64,000 nt of DNA, taken from Tritrichomonas musculus (Eukaryota > Parabasalia > Tritrichomonadida > Tritrichomonadidae). Every line of letters begins with the position of its first letter. Within the stretch, counting starts at the first letter, position 1. A program made the position numbers and the translations under genes. The stretch is taken from NCBI GenBank assembly GCA_039105265.1, contig JAPFFF010000003.1:4898001-4962000 (forward strand). Reading direction: 5' to 3'. The notes beneath the pieces were generated by a model. It did no database searches. It was not told the DNA's origin and saw only the letters and a list, made by a program, of their open reading frames with translations. Below, one piece after another: positions 21,031 to 31,016 of the stretch.

Positions 21031-21515
21031 TTAAATAAATTGTTTATTGAATTTTAAAAGAATATTACCTTTGTGCTGCAAAAGCATCTTAAAATTGAGT
21101 GTAAAAAGATATTCTCATTTAATTCTAAAAGCATTTTTATTGAATTATAAATGCATCTTTGCATTGAGTTGTAACAAATACTTTTTTTATTTGAATTGTT
21201 TAAATTTTTGATAAGACATTGAATTATCGATTAAAAAAAAAGTAGAGTTTTTTGGTGATCACCTTACAAAGAAAAAGGATCTTTTTTTTTTTTTTTTTCT
21301 TTTTTGAATTGTGAAAGGATCTTTTTTTTTCTTTTTTTGAATTGTGAAAGGATCTTTTTTTTTTTTTTTTTTTATTTTGAATAATATAAAGAACTTTTTC
21401 TATTATAATTATTCAATATGAAAGGACCTTTTATTGAATTGTATAAGAATAAAAGAATCTTTTTTTTTTTTTTTTTTTTTCTTTTTTGAATTGCAAAAGG
21501 ATCCTTTTGTTTGAA
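21031..21515 (+). repeat. Degenerate tandem array of TTGAATTGTGAAAGGATC(T)n units
   Basis: At least five units of a roughly 40-60 bp repeat can be read: TTTGAATTGTGAAAGGATC followed by a long T tract, clear between 21260 and 21510. Older diverged units continue to the left (TTGAATTATAAATGCATCTT near 21140, TTGAGTTGTAAC near 21165). Unit length varies because the T runs vary. It ends about 240 bp before the start codon of the BspA-like gene. Confidence 0.7.
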
Positions 21516-21754
21516 GAAAAACTGTATTATTACTGCTATTTCTTTCATTTTTACTTTTTTACATTTTTTTTTTTTTTTATTTTATTTTTTCAGATAAAAT
21601 AGCTTTACCAACTATATTTATCTCATTTATCCTGACGATGCTTTTTTATTCAATTTTTCACATTTGTGAAGTCAAAACAATAAAACTGTTAAGTTTATTT
21701 CAAATATTGAATTAAACCATAACGAATATTTTATCTTAAATTCATATCTTAAAG

Positions 21755-24700
21755 ATGCTTTTATTTTTGATATGCAACTCAATCTTAAATCAGGCTGGCA
21801 CTGACCAGTCATCAAATGTGGCAAACATTCCAAACGAAAGCCCTAACAGAAAATCGGTTAAAGAAACTGGACAATGCGGAAAATCAGTATCTTATACATT
21901 AGAAAATAATGTACTACAAATTACTGGTTCTGGTCGGATGTATAACTACAGTTTAGCTTCGACATGGATCAGCAACCGTGAAGAGATAACGGCGATTAAT
22001 ATCGAGAGTGGAGTAACATTTATTGGATCATACTCATTTCATTCTTTTATTAGTTTACAGACAGTAACCATGGCAGATGGCCTAATTTCCATTGGTGATT
22101 TTGCATTTTACAATTGCACATCTTTACCAACAATACGATTTTCATCTAATGTGACAACGATTGGCAAAAATGCTTTTCAATATTGCAGATCTTTAACATC
22201 CGTTGATTTACCTGTTAGCACTATAAACTTTGGCGAGGATGCATTTGATTATGACTATAATATTAAAACATTAACGATTTTAGGTCCTGGTCGGATGATT
22301 GATTGTAATCGTTCTTCATATTTATCACAATTTAATATTCTTGGAGTTAAAAATATTAAATTTGATAATGGATTGACTTATATTGGAACCTATTCATTCT
22401 ATTTTTTCGGGTGTGAATCAGTGGATATTGCAGATAGTGTTACCACAATTGGATCTTATGCATTTCATTTTTGCAACAACTTAAAATCGATAAATATTTC
22501 AGATAGCGTAACAACAATTGGGAACTCCTCTTTTGAATATTGCAAAGCTCTAAAATCAATAAATTTATCGAAGAATTTAATATCTATTGGCGATAAAGCA
22601 TTTGAAAAATGTTCTTTAGAAACGATAGATCTCCCAAATGGCCTTGTATCAATCGGCATTCGTGCATTTAATGATTGTGGCTCATTATTATCAATAGATA
22701 TTCCAGATAGCGTAACTTCGATCGGTGGTGCAGCATTTGGTGCTTGCGTTTCTTTATTATCAGCCAATCTTTCAAGTGGTTTGAAAACAATTAATTATAA
22801 TTTATTTTATGGGTGCACTTCATTAGAAGAAGTGAACATCCCTAAAAATATTGAAATAATTGGTGAAAACTCATTCAATAGATGCATTAAATTGGCCTCA
22901 ATTGATATTCCAAATAGTATCACAACTATTGATCGTTATGCCTTTGTCAATTGCATTTCATTAGCTTCAGTTATAATCCCAGAGAGTGTTACAATTGTTG
23001 GTCCAGGTTCTTTTCAAAATTGTATTTCTTTAACCTCAATTCATATACCGGATAATGTCAAAACAATTGATTGGAATGCATTTAAAGATTGCATTTCACT
23101 TAACCAAATAATTCTTCCTAAAAATTTAGATGAAATGGCATCTGGCTTGCTCTCAAATTGCACTTCTTTAGCATCAATAGAAATCCCAGAAACTGTGAAA
23201 GTAATTGAAAGTGGAGTATTTAGAGGTTGCACTTCTTTAGTATCAATAGAAATCCCAGAAACTGTGAAAGTAATTGAAAGTGGAGTATTTAGTGGTTGCA
23301 CTTCTTTAGCATCAATAGAAATTCCAGAATCTGTGAATTCAATTGAAATGGCAGTATTTGCAAGTTGTACAGCTTTAGTGTCAATAAAGATCCCAGAACT
23401 GGTTACATCAATATATTCAAGACTATTTACAAATTGCTCGTCTTTAACATCGGTTTATATTCCAGAAAATGTTACATCTATTGGCGAGTCAGCTTTTGAG
23501 AACTGTACTTCTTTAGAGACAATTCATATCCCAAATAATGTCAACTATTTTGGTCCTCAAGCTTTCAAGAATTGCAGTAAACTAAGCCAAATGATTCTTC
23601 CTGATAAATTAGAAAAAATGTTAAGAGGCGTATTCAGTGATTGCACTTCATTAACATCAATAACTATTCCAGAATCAGTGAAAGAGTTTCAGAATGCTAT
23701 GTTTGCTGGTTCTTCTTTAACAACAATAAAAGTTCCTGTTAATTATTCATATTTTCCCGAACAAGCATTTATAAATTGCACATCATTAAATACACTAATA
23801 ATTTATGGTACTGGTCCAATGAGAAATAGCACAAACCATTGGCTGCGTTGTTTCACCCAAATGATTACTACTGTTATTTTTGAAGAAAACGTAACAACAA
23901 TTGGACGTGAAGCTTGTAAAGGTTTTGTCAAATTGGCATCAGTAACAATCCCAGAAAATGTAATACTTATTGGCGATTATGCATTTCAGTATTGCTCCTC
24001 ACTGAAATCAATAACACTTCCTAAAAATATTACGACAATTTTATTTAGAACATTTGATGGTTGCATTTCTCTAGAGTCAATAACAATTCCTGAAAAAGTA
24101 AGTTCCATCCAACACTTTGCATTCCAAAATTGCAGATCTCTTACGTCATTAACACTTCCTGAAAGTTTAGATTCAATTGGAATTTCTTCTTTTCATAATT
24201 GCACCTCTTTGCAATCAATAAGCATACATATTAATTTGAAAACCATGGAGAAAGATTCATTTGCTAATTGTTCATCATTAGAACACTTAAGATTATATGG
24301 TGCTGGAAATTTGACTGATAAATTTGATTACTTAAATGACAAAATTAAAGATGTAACCATTGAAGACACAATAACTGCAATTGGAAGTGGTACATTCTTT
24401 TCATACAAAAAATTAATATCAATAAATATTCCCCGTAATTGTGTATCAATTGGAAGACGGGCATTTCATGTCTGCCAATCTTTAGAATCAATAGATATAC
24501 CAAATAGTGTTAAATCAATTGAAAGTGGCGCATTTGAAGAATGCTTTTCTCTAAAAACCATCCAATTTCCAGAAACCGTTGAATCTATTGGAGAAAGGAT
24601 ATTTTATGCATGCAAATCTCTAGAATCTATAAATATTACCAATAATTGGAAACAGATTCCATTAAATACGTTTTATGGTTGCAATTCCCTAAAGTCAATA

Positions 24701-27700
24701 TATATTCCTGACAGTGTCACTTATATTAGAGAACAAGCTTTTTATCAATGCTCTTCCTTAGAATCAATTAATATTCCAGTTAGTGTGAAATCAATTAAAC
24801 CTAATTCTTTTGGCTATTGCTCGTCCTTGGTTACATTGAGAATAACAGGTGCAGGCCCAATGTTCAATGCTACTTCCAAAGGGAATCAACTCTTTCTTAG
24901 TTTTAATTACCAAATACATAATGTTAGTATTGAAAGTGGTGTTACATCTATTGGCCCATATGCGTTTTATTCTTTCACTAATTTGACATCTATAAATGTT
25001 TCTGATACAGTTACATCAATTGAAAAATATGCGTTTTACGACTGCCAACTTTTAAGTTCAATTAAAATCCCAGATGATGTAACAGTGATTGGAGAATATG
25101 CGTTTTACAGCTGCTTTGCTTTAGCAACTATAAATATTCCGGATAAGGTGACAATGATAGGTGATCATGCATTTTCTTTTTGCTTTAACATACCTTCAAT
25201 GACAATTCCAGAAGGTGTGGAATCCATTGAAGATAATACTTTTCACAATTGCAATTCTCTGGCATCAATAACAATTCCAGATGGCTTGAAATCATTTGGG
25301 CACTATTCATTTTACAATTGCTATTTACTAAAGTCAATAAGAATTCCAGACGGAGTTCAATCAATTGGTTATGATGCATTTTATAACCTCCATTCTGTTA
25401 CATCAGTTACTATTCCAGATAGTGTAACATTCATTGGAATGTCAGCCTTTCTCAATTGGACTTCTTTAACATCAATAAGAATTCCAAATGGCGTGTCAAT
25501 AATTGAAGGGTATACGTTTTTAGATTGTCATTCTTTAGTATCAGTAGATTTTCCTCAAAATCTGACCGAAATAGAAGGTTTTGCATTTCGCAATTGCTAT
25601 TCAATTCAATCAATTACTTTCCCAGATTCCTTGGAGTCTATCGTCAAAGAAGCATTTTCTAATTGTATTTCTCTTCAATTTAGTAGTTTACCAGAAAACA
25701 TAAGGATTATCGGGGAACAGGCATTTAACAATTGCACTTCTCTAACCTCTTTAGTTATTCCATCCAATATTGAACAGATTTATTACCAAGCATTTAGCAA
25801 TTGTTATTCATTATCTTTTGTTTTATTTAAAGGGGCAAATAGCATTAAGTGCAGCAGTTTTGCTTTTGAGAACTGTACTAATTTGACAATTGTTTATGTA
25901 ATTGATGAATATCCATCGGATTATTTTTGCGGATTAGCGACCGAAAAATACGTTTTCCCATCAACTGAGGAAGAATCATCAGAAGCACCATCTGAGAATT
26001 CTATTCCTATTGAAACTGACATTTCAACTACTGATCAGACAAGTCCAACAGAACCACCAAAACCAGATTGTACAAAACTAATTCCTGGCTGCATCCAATG
26101 CTTGCCAACTAACTCATCATTATGCGCATTGTGTGATAGTGGTTACAACTTAAATGAGGAGACACATTATTGTGATCATCCTCCTGATAAAGATTGCCGT
26201 GATCTTGTTGGCAATTGCTCAATATGTGATGCAACAAATTCACAGATTTGCTCAAGCTGCTTAAATTCATTTGAGCTTATTGATGGAATTTGCGTTCTGG
26301 CTTCATGTGCATCTCATATTTCGAATTGTCAAGAATGTGCCAAAAATGACACATCTTTTTGTATCAAATGTGAAAAAGGCTATGCCAAATTAAGTCAACA
26401 ATCGTCCATTTGTTCGATTAAATGTGAAAATACTGACTCATCCACACAATTATGCAATGATTGCACAATTGATAACTGTAATCGATGTGGAAGAGAAAAC
26501 AATATTCAAATTTGTGCATCTTGCAAGAATGGATACAAACTAAGTAATGATGCAAAAAGTTGTCTTCAACAAACCTGTCTTGATAACAACATGCTTGGCT
26601 GTATAGAATGCAATTCTTCAGATGTAACAACTTGTGCTGCTTGTAATGAAGGACTTCATTTTGTTCTTAACGATGGCAAATGCATTTGTGATGAAAATTA
26701 TGAACTTGACAATGGAATTTGCAAGAATTCAAATCAAATGTCATGTCTTACAGCAATGACAGATTGTCAAATTTGTGAGAGTGCTACTACATGCAGCAAA
26801 TGTTCTATTGGTTTTTCACTAATAAATGGAAAATGTGAAAAAACAACATGCAATTCTATATCAAACTGTTTAGCTTGTTTCGAAACAGAACAAAACAGTC
26901 AAATTCTTTGCACACAATGTTCTGAAGGATATCAGCCAACATATGATGGCAAGTCATGTGTTATTTTCGCCGAACAAGATTGTAATAGAACAATAACTGG
27001 ATGTTCGAAATGCTCAAATGTTAATCCTGGCGTTTGTCATACATGCAACTCTGAATTGGGCTTCTCTATTACAACTAGAAATGATATTGTCGTGTGTTCC
27101 TGCGAAAATGGCCTCGATCTTGTTGATGACAGAATTTGCCTTCCACCGCTTCAAGCTGTTTCGCCAACACCAACGCCCGAGCCAATTGTTGTTACTGAAA
27201 AAATGATAATTCAAGAAAACAACAATGAGAACATTAAATTTAATGAAAAATATGATTTTGATAAGTCTCAAACATATCTCATTCCAATTAAGAATGAAAA
27301 TCAAAACGTCGAGCTTCCTAGTTTCATTGATAACGTCATTCTTCGAATTGATGAACGGACAAAAGAACAGACACCAGTTGAAATCAATGGTAAAACGAAA
27401 AATGTTATCCTTGAGTTCTCAAAGAATGCAAATATCATCATTCAAGAAGATAGTTCTTACATTGATATCACTGGTTCTGGCAAATTCATTGTTAATGCCA
27501 AATCAGCATCACAAAGATCGAATTCAAAATTAAAGATTGGAAAAGTTGTTCCTTCTTCTTCCGAAGGCATAATACTAGATTCAAGTGCTTCTGAAATCAC
27601 ATTATCTGAAATTCAAATCTATGGAAACACAGGCATATCTGGTCTCGAAAACGGTGCGACAGTTTCTTTAATGACCAAACTTGAAAGTGGATCTCATTTT

Positions 27701-28354
27701 ATTCCTGACAAAATCACTTTACACGAAGTTAAAATTGGTCTGATTTCAATATTAGAATTGTCCAAGCAGGTTCAATTTGATGAAGATAAAACTGATATCA
27801 CTGTTTATTACAATCGAACACTGGATAGAAAACAAACTCCAATTCTGGTTACTCGTTCAAATGATTTCGATTTCCCTGACTTAACAAAGATCCATAAAGT
27901 CGTCATTGACAAAATTAGTGGTGGAGCACACATCCAGGAAGCTGATGATATTGCACTTGCATACATCAGAGATGATAAAGACAACGATTTGAATGAATGT
28001 TATAAAAACTGCTTGCATTTGAAATCAAAAGTTGAAGAAAATGAATTCAAAAATTCTCACTGCATCAATGAAACAGCAGGCGACAAAAATGATAATAAAG
28101 GATCTTCTTATTTAGTTGTTCAAAAAGGAGCTGCTAAGCCAGATGGTCCTTCCACTGATGATAATAATGATAATAATAATGATGACAAGAAAGGATTAAG
28201 TGGCGGCGCAATTGCAGGAATTGTAATTGCTTGCATTGTCGTTGTGGTCGCAGTCGCAGTTGTCTGCGTCTATTTCTTCGTGATTAAAAAGAGGCATGAA
28301 TCTTCTAGTGAAAATTCTGCAGATGGTAATGAAGATGCTCCAGAAGAAGTTTAA
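21755..28354 (+). CDS. Giant BspA-like LRR surface protein
   Basis: The protein is 2199 aa. It has a short signal peptide (MLLFLICNSILNQAG), then about residues 50-1395 are BspA/LRR_5-type leucine-rich repeats of about 23 aa (pattern SLxSIxIPxSVTSIGxxAFxxC). A Ser/Thr/Pro linker (about 1400-1440) leads to a Cys-rich region (about 1445-1800) of CxxC-spaced furin/EGF-like repeats such as CSICDATNSQICSSC, then a beta-rich stalk. A C-terminal transmembrane helix (GAIAGIVIACIVVVVAVAVV) is followed by the basic KKRHES and a short acidic tail. This matches trichomonad BspA-like surface proteins, implicated in adhesion and immune recognition. The tail is suitable for endocytic sorting, though no NPxY motif is seen. 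A poly-T repeat array lies upstream and a 12-bp hairpin downstream. Confidence 0.92.
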   Translation: MLLFLICNSILNQAGTDQSSNVANIPNESPNRKSVKETGQCGKSVSYTLENNVLQITGSGRMYNYSLASTWISNREEITAINIESGVTFIGSYSFHSFISLQTVTMADGLISIGDFAFYNCTSLPTIRFSSNVTTIGKNAFQYCRSLTSVDLPVSTINFGEDAFDYDYNIKTLTILGPGRMIDCNRSSYLSQFNILGVKNIKFDNGLTYIGTYSFYFFGCESVDIADSVTTIGSYAFHFCNNLKSINISDSVTTIGNSSFEYCKALKSINLSKNLISIGDKAFEKCSLETIDLPNGLVSIGIRAFNDCGSLLSIDIPDSVTSIGGAAFGACVSLLSANLSSGLKTINYNLFYGCTSLEEVNIPKNIEIIGENSFNRCIKLASIDIPNSITTIDRYAFVNCISLASVIIPESVTIVGPGSFQNCISLTSIHIPDNVKTIDWNAFKDCISLNQIILPKNLDEMASGLLSNCTSLASIEIPETVKVIESGVFRGCTSLVSIEIPETVKVIESGVFSGCTSLASIEIPESVNSIEMAVFASCTALVSIKIPELVTSIYSRLFTNCSSLTSVYIPENVTSIGESAFENCTSLETIHIPNNVNYFGPQAFKNCSKLSQMILPDKLEKMLRGVFSDCTSLTSITIPESVKEFQNAMFAGSSLTTIKVPVNYSYFPEQAFINCTSLNTLIIYGTGPMRNSTNHWLRCFTQMITTVIFEENVTTIGREACKGFVKLASVTIPENVILIGDYAFQYCSSLKSITLPKNITTILFRTFDGCISLESITIPEKVSSIQHFAFQNCRSLTSLTLPESLDSIGISSFHNCTSLQSISIHINLKTMEKDSFANCSSLEHLRLYGAGNLTDKFDYLNDKIKDVTIEDTITAIGSGTFFSYKKLISINIPRNCVSIGRRAFHVCQSLESIDIPNSVKSIESGAFEECFSLKTIQFPETVESIGERIFYACKSLESINITNNWKQIPLNTFYGCNSLKSIYIPDSVTYIREQAFYQCSSLESINIPVSVKSIKPNSFGYCSSLVTLRITGAGPMFNATSKGNQLFLSFNYQIHNVSIESGVTSIGPYAFYSFTNLTSINVSDTVTSIEKYAFYDCQLLSSIKIPDDVTVIGEYAFYSCFALATINIPDKVTMIGDHAFSFCFNIPSMTIPEGVESIEDNTFHNCNSLASITIPDGLKSFGHYSFYNCYLLKSIRIPDGVQSIGYDAFYNLHSVTSVTIPDSVTFIGMSAFLNWTSLTSIRIPNGVSIIEGYTFLDCHSLVSVDFPQNLTEIEGFAFRNCYSIQSITFPDSLESIVKEAFSNCISLQFSSLPENIRIIGEQAFNNCTSLTSLVIPSNIEQIYYQAFSNCYSLSFVLFKGANSIKCSSFAFENCTNLTIVYVIDEYPSDYFCGLATEKYVFPSTEEESSEAPSENSIPIETDISTTDQTSPTEPPKPDCTKLIPGCIQCLPTNSSLCALCDSGYNLNEETHYCDHPPDKDCRDLVGNCSICDATNSQICSSCLNSFELIDGICVLASCASHISNCQECAKNDTSFCIKCEKGYAKLSQQSSICSIKCENTDSSTQLCNDCTIDNCNRCGRENNIQICASCKNGYKLSNDAKSCLQQTCLDNNMLGCIECNSSDVTTCAACNEGLHFVLNDGKCICDENYELDNGICKNSNQMSCLTAMTDCQICESATTCSKCSIGFSLINGKCEKTTCNSISNCLACFETEQNSQILCTQCSEGYQPTYDGKSCVIFAEQDCNRTITGCSKCSNVNPGVCHTCNSELGFSITTRNDIVVCSCENGLDLVDDRICLPPLQAVSPTPTPEPIVVTEKMIIQENNNENIKFNEKYDFDKSQTYLIPIKNENQNVELPSFIDNVILRIDERTKEQTPVEINGKTKNVILEFSKNANIIIQEDSSYIDITGSGKFIVNAKSASQRSNSKLKIGKVVPSSSEGIILDSSASEITLSEIQIYGNTGISGLENGATVSLMTKLESGSHFIPDKITLHEVKIGLISILELSKQVQFDEDKTDITVYYNRTLDRKQTPILVTRSNDFDFPDLTKIHKVVIDKISGGAHIQEADDIALAYIRDDKDNDLNECYKNCLHLKSKVEENEFKNSHCINETAGDKNDNKGSSYLVVQKGAAKPDGPSTDDNNDNNNDDKKGLSGGAIAGIVIACIVVVVAVAVVCVYFFVIKKRHESSSENSADGNEDAPEEV
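23161..23367 (+). repeat. Recent tandem duplication of 69-bp LRR units
   Basis: Three successive copies starting at 23161, 23230 and 23299 (period exactly 69 bp, 23 codons). The first two are almost identical over the whole unit and the third diverges after about 45 bp. This is direct evidence that LRR number in the gene changes by unequal exchange or slippage. Confidence 0.9.
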
Positions 28355-28428
28355 ACCTAATAAAAAAAATAAATTCATTTGGCTTAATCTTAAAATATCA
28401 TTTTTTTTTTAATTTAATCAATACAAGT

Positions 28429-28456
28429 CACTTTTTGAATAGTCATTCAAAAAGTG
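28429..28456. terminator. Perfect 12-bp hairpin 3' of the BspA-like gene
   Basis: CACTTTTTGAAT (28429-28440), loop AGTC, then ATTCAAAAAGTG (28445-28456), 75 nt beyond the stop codon. It could influence 3' end formation or mRNA stability; terminator is the closest available class and the role is inferred. Confidence 0.35.
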
Positions 28457-28665
28457 CCAATATAAAAATGATTATAATTATCTTGAACAATTATTATTTA
28501 AAATGTAATTTTCCCCTAATGATAAAATGAAAATAAAAAATAATATATTTTTAACTTAAAAAGCTAACAGTATCGTTTTTGAAAAAACTGAACACTGAGT
28601 TGATAATAATATGTTAATAATTTAATTCAATTTTTGAAAAAAAAAAAAAAAAAAAAACGAAAAAT
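28457..28665. other. Short spacer ending in an A-run
   Basis: AT-rich spacer between the hairpin and the tRNA gene, with a run of about 20 A just before the tRNA 3' end. On the minus strand this is the T tract expected to stop RNA polymerase III. Confidence 0.5.
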
Positions 28666-28738
28666 TAGTCCCGACGGGTATCGAACCCGCGACCCTGGCC
28701 TCATAAGGACCATGCTCTAACCACTGAGCTACGAGACT
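28666..28738 (-). tRNA. tRNA-Ile (anticodon UAU)
   Basis: The 73-nt cloverleaf folds completely on the minus strand. Acceptor stem AGTCTCG pairs with CGGGACT (one G-U), discriminator A. D arm is GCTC-AGTGGTTA-GAGC. Anticodon stem TGGTC/GGCCA has loop CTTATGA and anticodon TAT, which reads AUA. T arm is GCGGG-TTCGATA-CCCGT. The A box (TAGCTCAGTGGTT) and B box (GGTTCGATACC) are intact, and a T5 tract follows directly, then a long T run. There is no intron and no encoded CCA. Confidence 0.95.
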
Positions 28739-29283
28739 ACTTCGTTTTGTTTAGCATCAGTAGTTACTTAATTTCATTTATAATTCAATATTTGACTTCT
28801 AATTTCAAAATTTTCAAAGATTTATTTTTTCTCACCTCACCCCAAAAAGCACATTATTAAAAGTGTCACGCTTTTCCGAAAATCGCCAAGTTTTTTATTT
28901 ATGCCTTTTCTTAGAAGACAGACATTCAATTTTTTTTTACACTATCGATATAATATGCCAAAACAGAAGATGATTTCAAATCAAAAAAAATAAATAAATT
29001 CAATATTTTTTTTTTTTAAGACTTAAATCAAAAATCGGGATCCGTCCAGCTCTAAGTTCTTAATTAGAGATATTATGTATTAGATTCGTTTCTTATCGAA
29101 TTTATCATTCATAGGTTTTTTTCGATTTAAAATTTTTTATCTAAAAGCATATGGAATTTTTGATTATCAAGTAATAATTGAATATATATCTGAGATTTAT
29201 ATAAATACGACATAAAATTCAAAAAGATTTTTAAAGATAGAAAGACAAAAATTCAACAATTAAGATAATATAACTGTTTTTAT
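28739..29283. other. Intergenic region, AT-rich
   Basis: Spacer between the tRNA and the ribosomal protein gene. No ORF, repeat or structured RNA was recognised. Confidence 0.45.
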
Positions 29284-29598
29284 TTAGATTTGGCTTGGAA
29301 ATAGAAAGACACGAACATTTGTGCCCAAGAAACTTGGTGGAAGATTTCTATTGAATTTAGCGCGAACAACACCACTGTTTCCGTGAACTTGTGTGATAAC
29401 ACCCCAGTTTTCTGGAGCATCTTTATTCTTTGATTTGTTTGGTGCAAGAACTTTTTTGCCGACATAAAAAGCTGCATCTTCTTTTGAGTGGACTCCATCG
29501 ATCTTTAAGAGTGACTGTGCTGGATTGATTTCACGTTTGTTACGGCGGAATGAAGTAAATGTAGCTGAAACGTAAAGTTTTGGTTCTTGAGCAGACAT
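29284..29598 (-). CDS. RPL35A: Large-subunit ribosomal protein eL33 (L35a)
   Basis: Starting at the ATG at 29598 the product is 104 aa, close to human L35a (110). Family hallmarks are SLLKIDGVHSKEDAAFYVGK (L35a: [20 protein letters not shown]), then WGVITQVHGNSGVVRAKF (WGKVTRAHGNSGMVRAKF) and the end LPPSFLGTNVRVFLFPSQI (LPAKAIGHRIRVMLYPSRI). The reading frame stays open upstream for 42 codons to an ATG at 29724, but that extension is Ile/Lys/Asn-rich and lies outside the family, so the internal ATG is preferred. It is a cytosolic 60S component. Confidence 0.93.
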   Translation of the reverse strand: MSAQEPKLYVSATFTSFRRNKREINPAQSLLKIDGVHSKEDAAFYVGKKVLAPNKSKNKDAPENWGVITQVHGNSGVVRAKFNRNLPPSFLGTNVRVFLFPSQI

Positions 29599-29987
29599 AG
29601 AAAGGCCAACCCAAACCGATTCTTTTGTGTTGATTTTGATCTGTTCTTTTATAGAAAATAAATTCCACTCACTTTTTCTGAATTTTATTATTTGAGGAAA
29701 AATATTTAAATATATTAATTTCATTTTTGTAAAAAAGCTTAATTATTTAATTTTTCTTCAAAAGCATTGTTGAATTTTTTATTCTTTTAAATAAAAGAGA
29801 TTTCATTTATGAAAGAAAGGAAATTCATTCTCAAAAAATTCAAAAAGGGAATAAATATACTTGTAAGCACACATGCATATCAAAATAAAAAAAGGATAAA
29901 ATAGAGAAATATTTTATTTTATTTGATTACGAAATTTTAAATCAAAATTAATTTTTATTTATTTAAAAATACAAAATATTTTTTATA
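29599..29987. other. Intergenic region between RPL35A and ARL2
   Basis: Spacer carrying the eL33 promoter region. The bases just before the eL33 ATG (about 29600-29640) are less AT-rich than the rest. No gene seen. Confidence 0.4.
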
Positions 29988-30542
29988 TTATGGATGTGTA
30001 AAGAGTCTTGAACCAATATCATTAACAATCCAAGTTATTCCATCAACAATACCAGATCTTGTTGCTGCAGAACATGGAACTATAGAATAATGCCTTCGTT
30101 CGATCTTATCTAAATCCAATGCATCACGAATTTCTTCTGCTGTCATAGCACCTCCAATATCTTGTTTATTAGCAAATATTAATAAAGAAGAATTTGCTAG
30201 TCTTTCTTGTTTAAGAATTAAATCAAGTTCTTGTTTACACAAAGCCATTCTTTCACGGTCAGTAGAGTCAACAACCCAAACAACACCATCTGTAGCTTCG
30301 AAATAGTTTCGCCAATAAGCACGAATTGTAGATTGACCTCCGACATCCCAACAATTTAATCTATATCCAAGACATTCAACAGCTTTAATTTCGAAACCTA
30401 GAGTTGGTGATAAATCATCAATAGATTGACCCATAAAAGATTTAATCACCGATGATTTCCCTGCATTATCAAGACCAAGAAATAATATTCTCATTTCCTT
30501 CTCCTTTAATTTTAGTTTTCGCAAAAAATGTAAAAGACCCAT
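29988..30542 (-). CDS. ARL2: ADP-ribosylation factor-like GTPase ARL2
   Basis: The 184-aa protein has the length of human ARL2 and aligns throughout: MGLLHFLRKLKLKEKEMRIL ([20 protein letters not shown]), P-loop GLDNAGKSS, switch I SPTLGFEIK, switch II WDVGGQSTIRAYWRNYFE, NKQD and SCSA-type G5 (PCSAAT). Gly2 is present. ARL2 controls tubulin folding with cofactor D and works with BART and PDE-delta family effectors; in a flagellate, tubulin supply is a plausible job. The P-loop Thr following GK is Ser (GKSS), a common variant. The start at 30542 is fixed by the conserved MGLL. Confidence 0.94.
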   Translation of the reverse strand: MGLLHFLRKLKLKEKEMRILFLGLDNAGKSSVIKSFMGQSIDDLSPTLGFEIKAVECLGYRLNCWDVGGQSTIRAYWRNYFEATDGVVWVVDSTDRERMALCKQELDLILKQERLANSSLLIFANKQDIGGAMTAEEIRDALDLDKIERRHYSIVPCSAATRSGIVDGITWIVNDIGSRLFTHP

Positions 30543-31016
30543 TGTTAAAATCTAAATCGATAAATATGTAGCCGTTTAATATTTATATCAATTCAATTTA
30601 ATATAACGAATAAATTTTATATTGAAATTTATTTCGATTTAAATGCTAACACTCTCCATTTATTTTACAAATCGAATAATGCCATTTAATCATTTTTAGC
30701 CATGACAATAAATTACAGATTAAGAGGAATTACTAAAATGAACTGGAAACAATTAATAATTTTATTCTTAAAATTCCTTTATTTATTTGCCAATCATCAA
30801 TTGACTAAACAAACCAGATACTGCAAATAACTAAATTCAATCAATGTGGTATTAAGCAAATTAAAATTGTAAAATATATAATTTTTCTTTTCTTTTCTTT
30901 TTTATTAATTAATCATGATTTTATATCAGGCGAAGTCTAAAAAATAATAATATACACCGTATGCATATAAAATGCAATATATTAAAAAAAAAATTCACAA
31001 AATAGAATTAGAGAAT
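30543..31016. other. Intergenic region, AT-rich
   Basis: 474 bp between two minus-strand genes. No coding or RNA feature was seen. It holds the ARL2 promoter, with no clear initiator motif. Confidence 0.4.

Noticed and set aside
29599-29724. N-terminal extension of the eL33 ribosomal protein
   Set aside because: The extra 42 codons are not part of the family and the internal ATG gives the conserved size and start.
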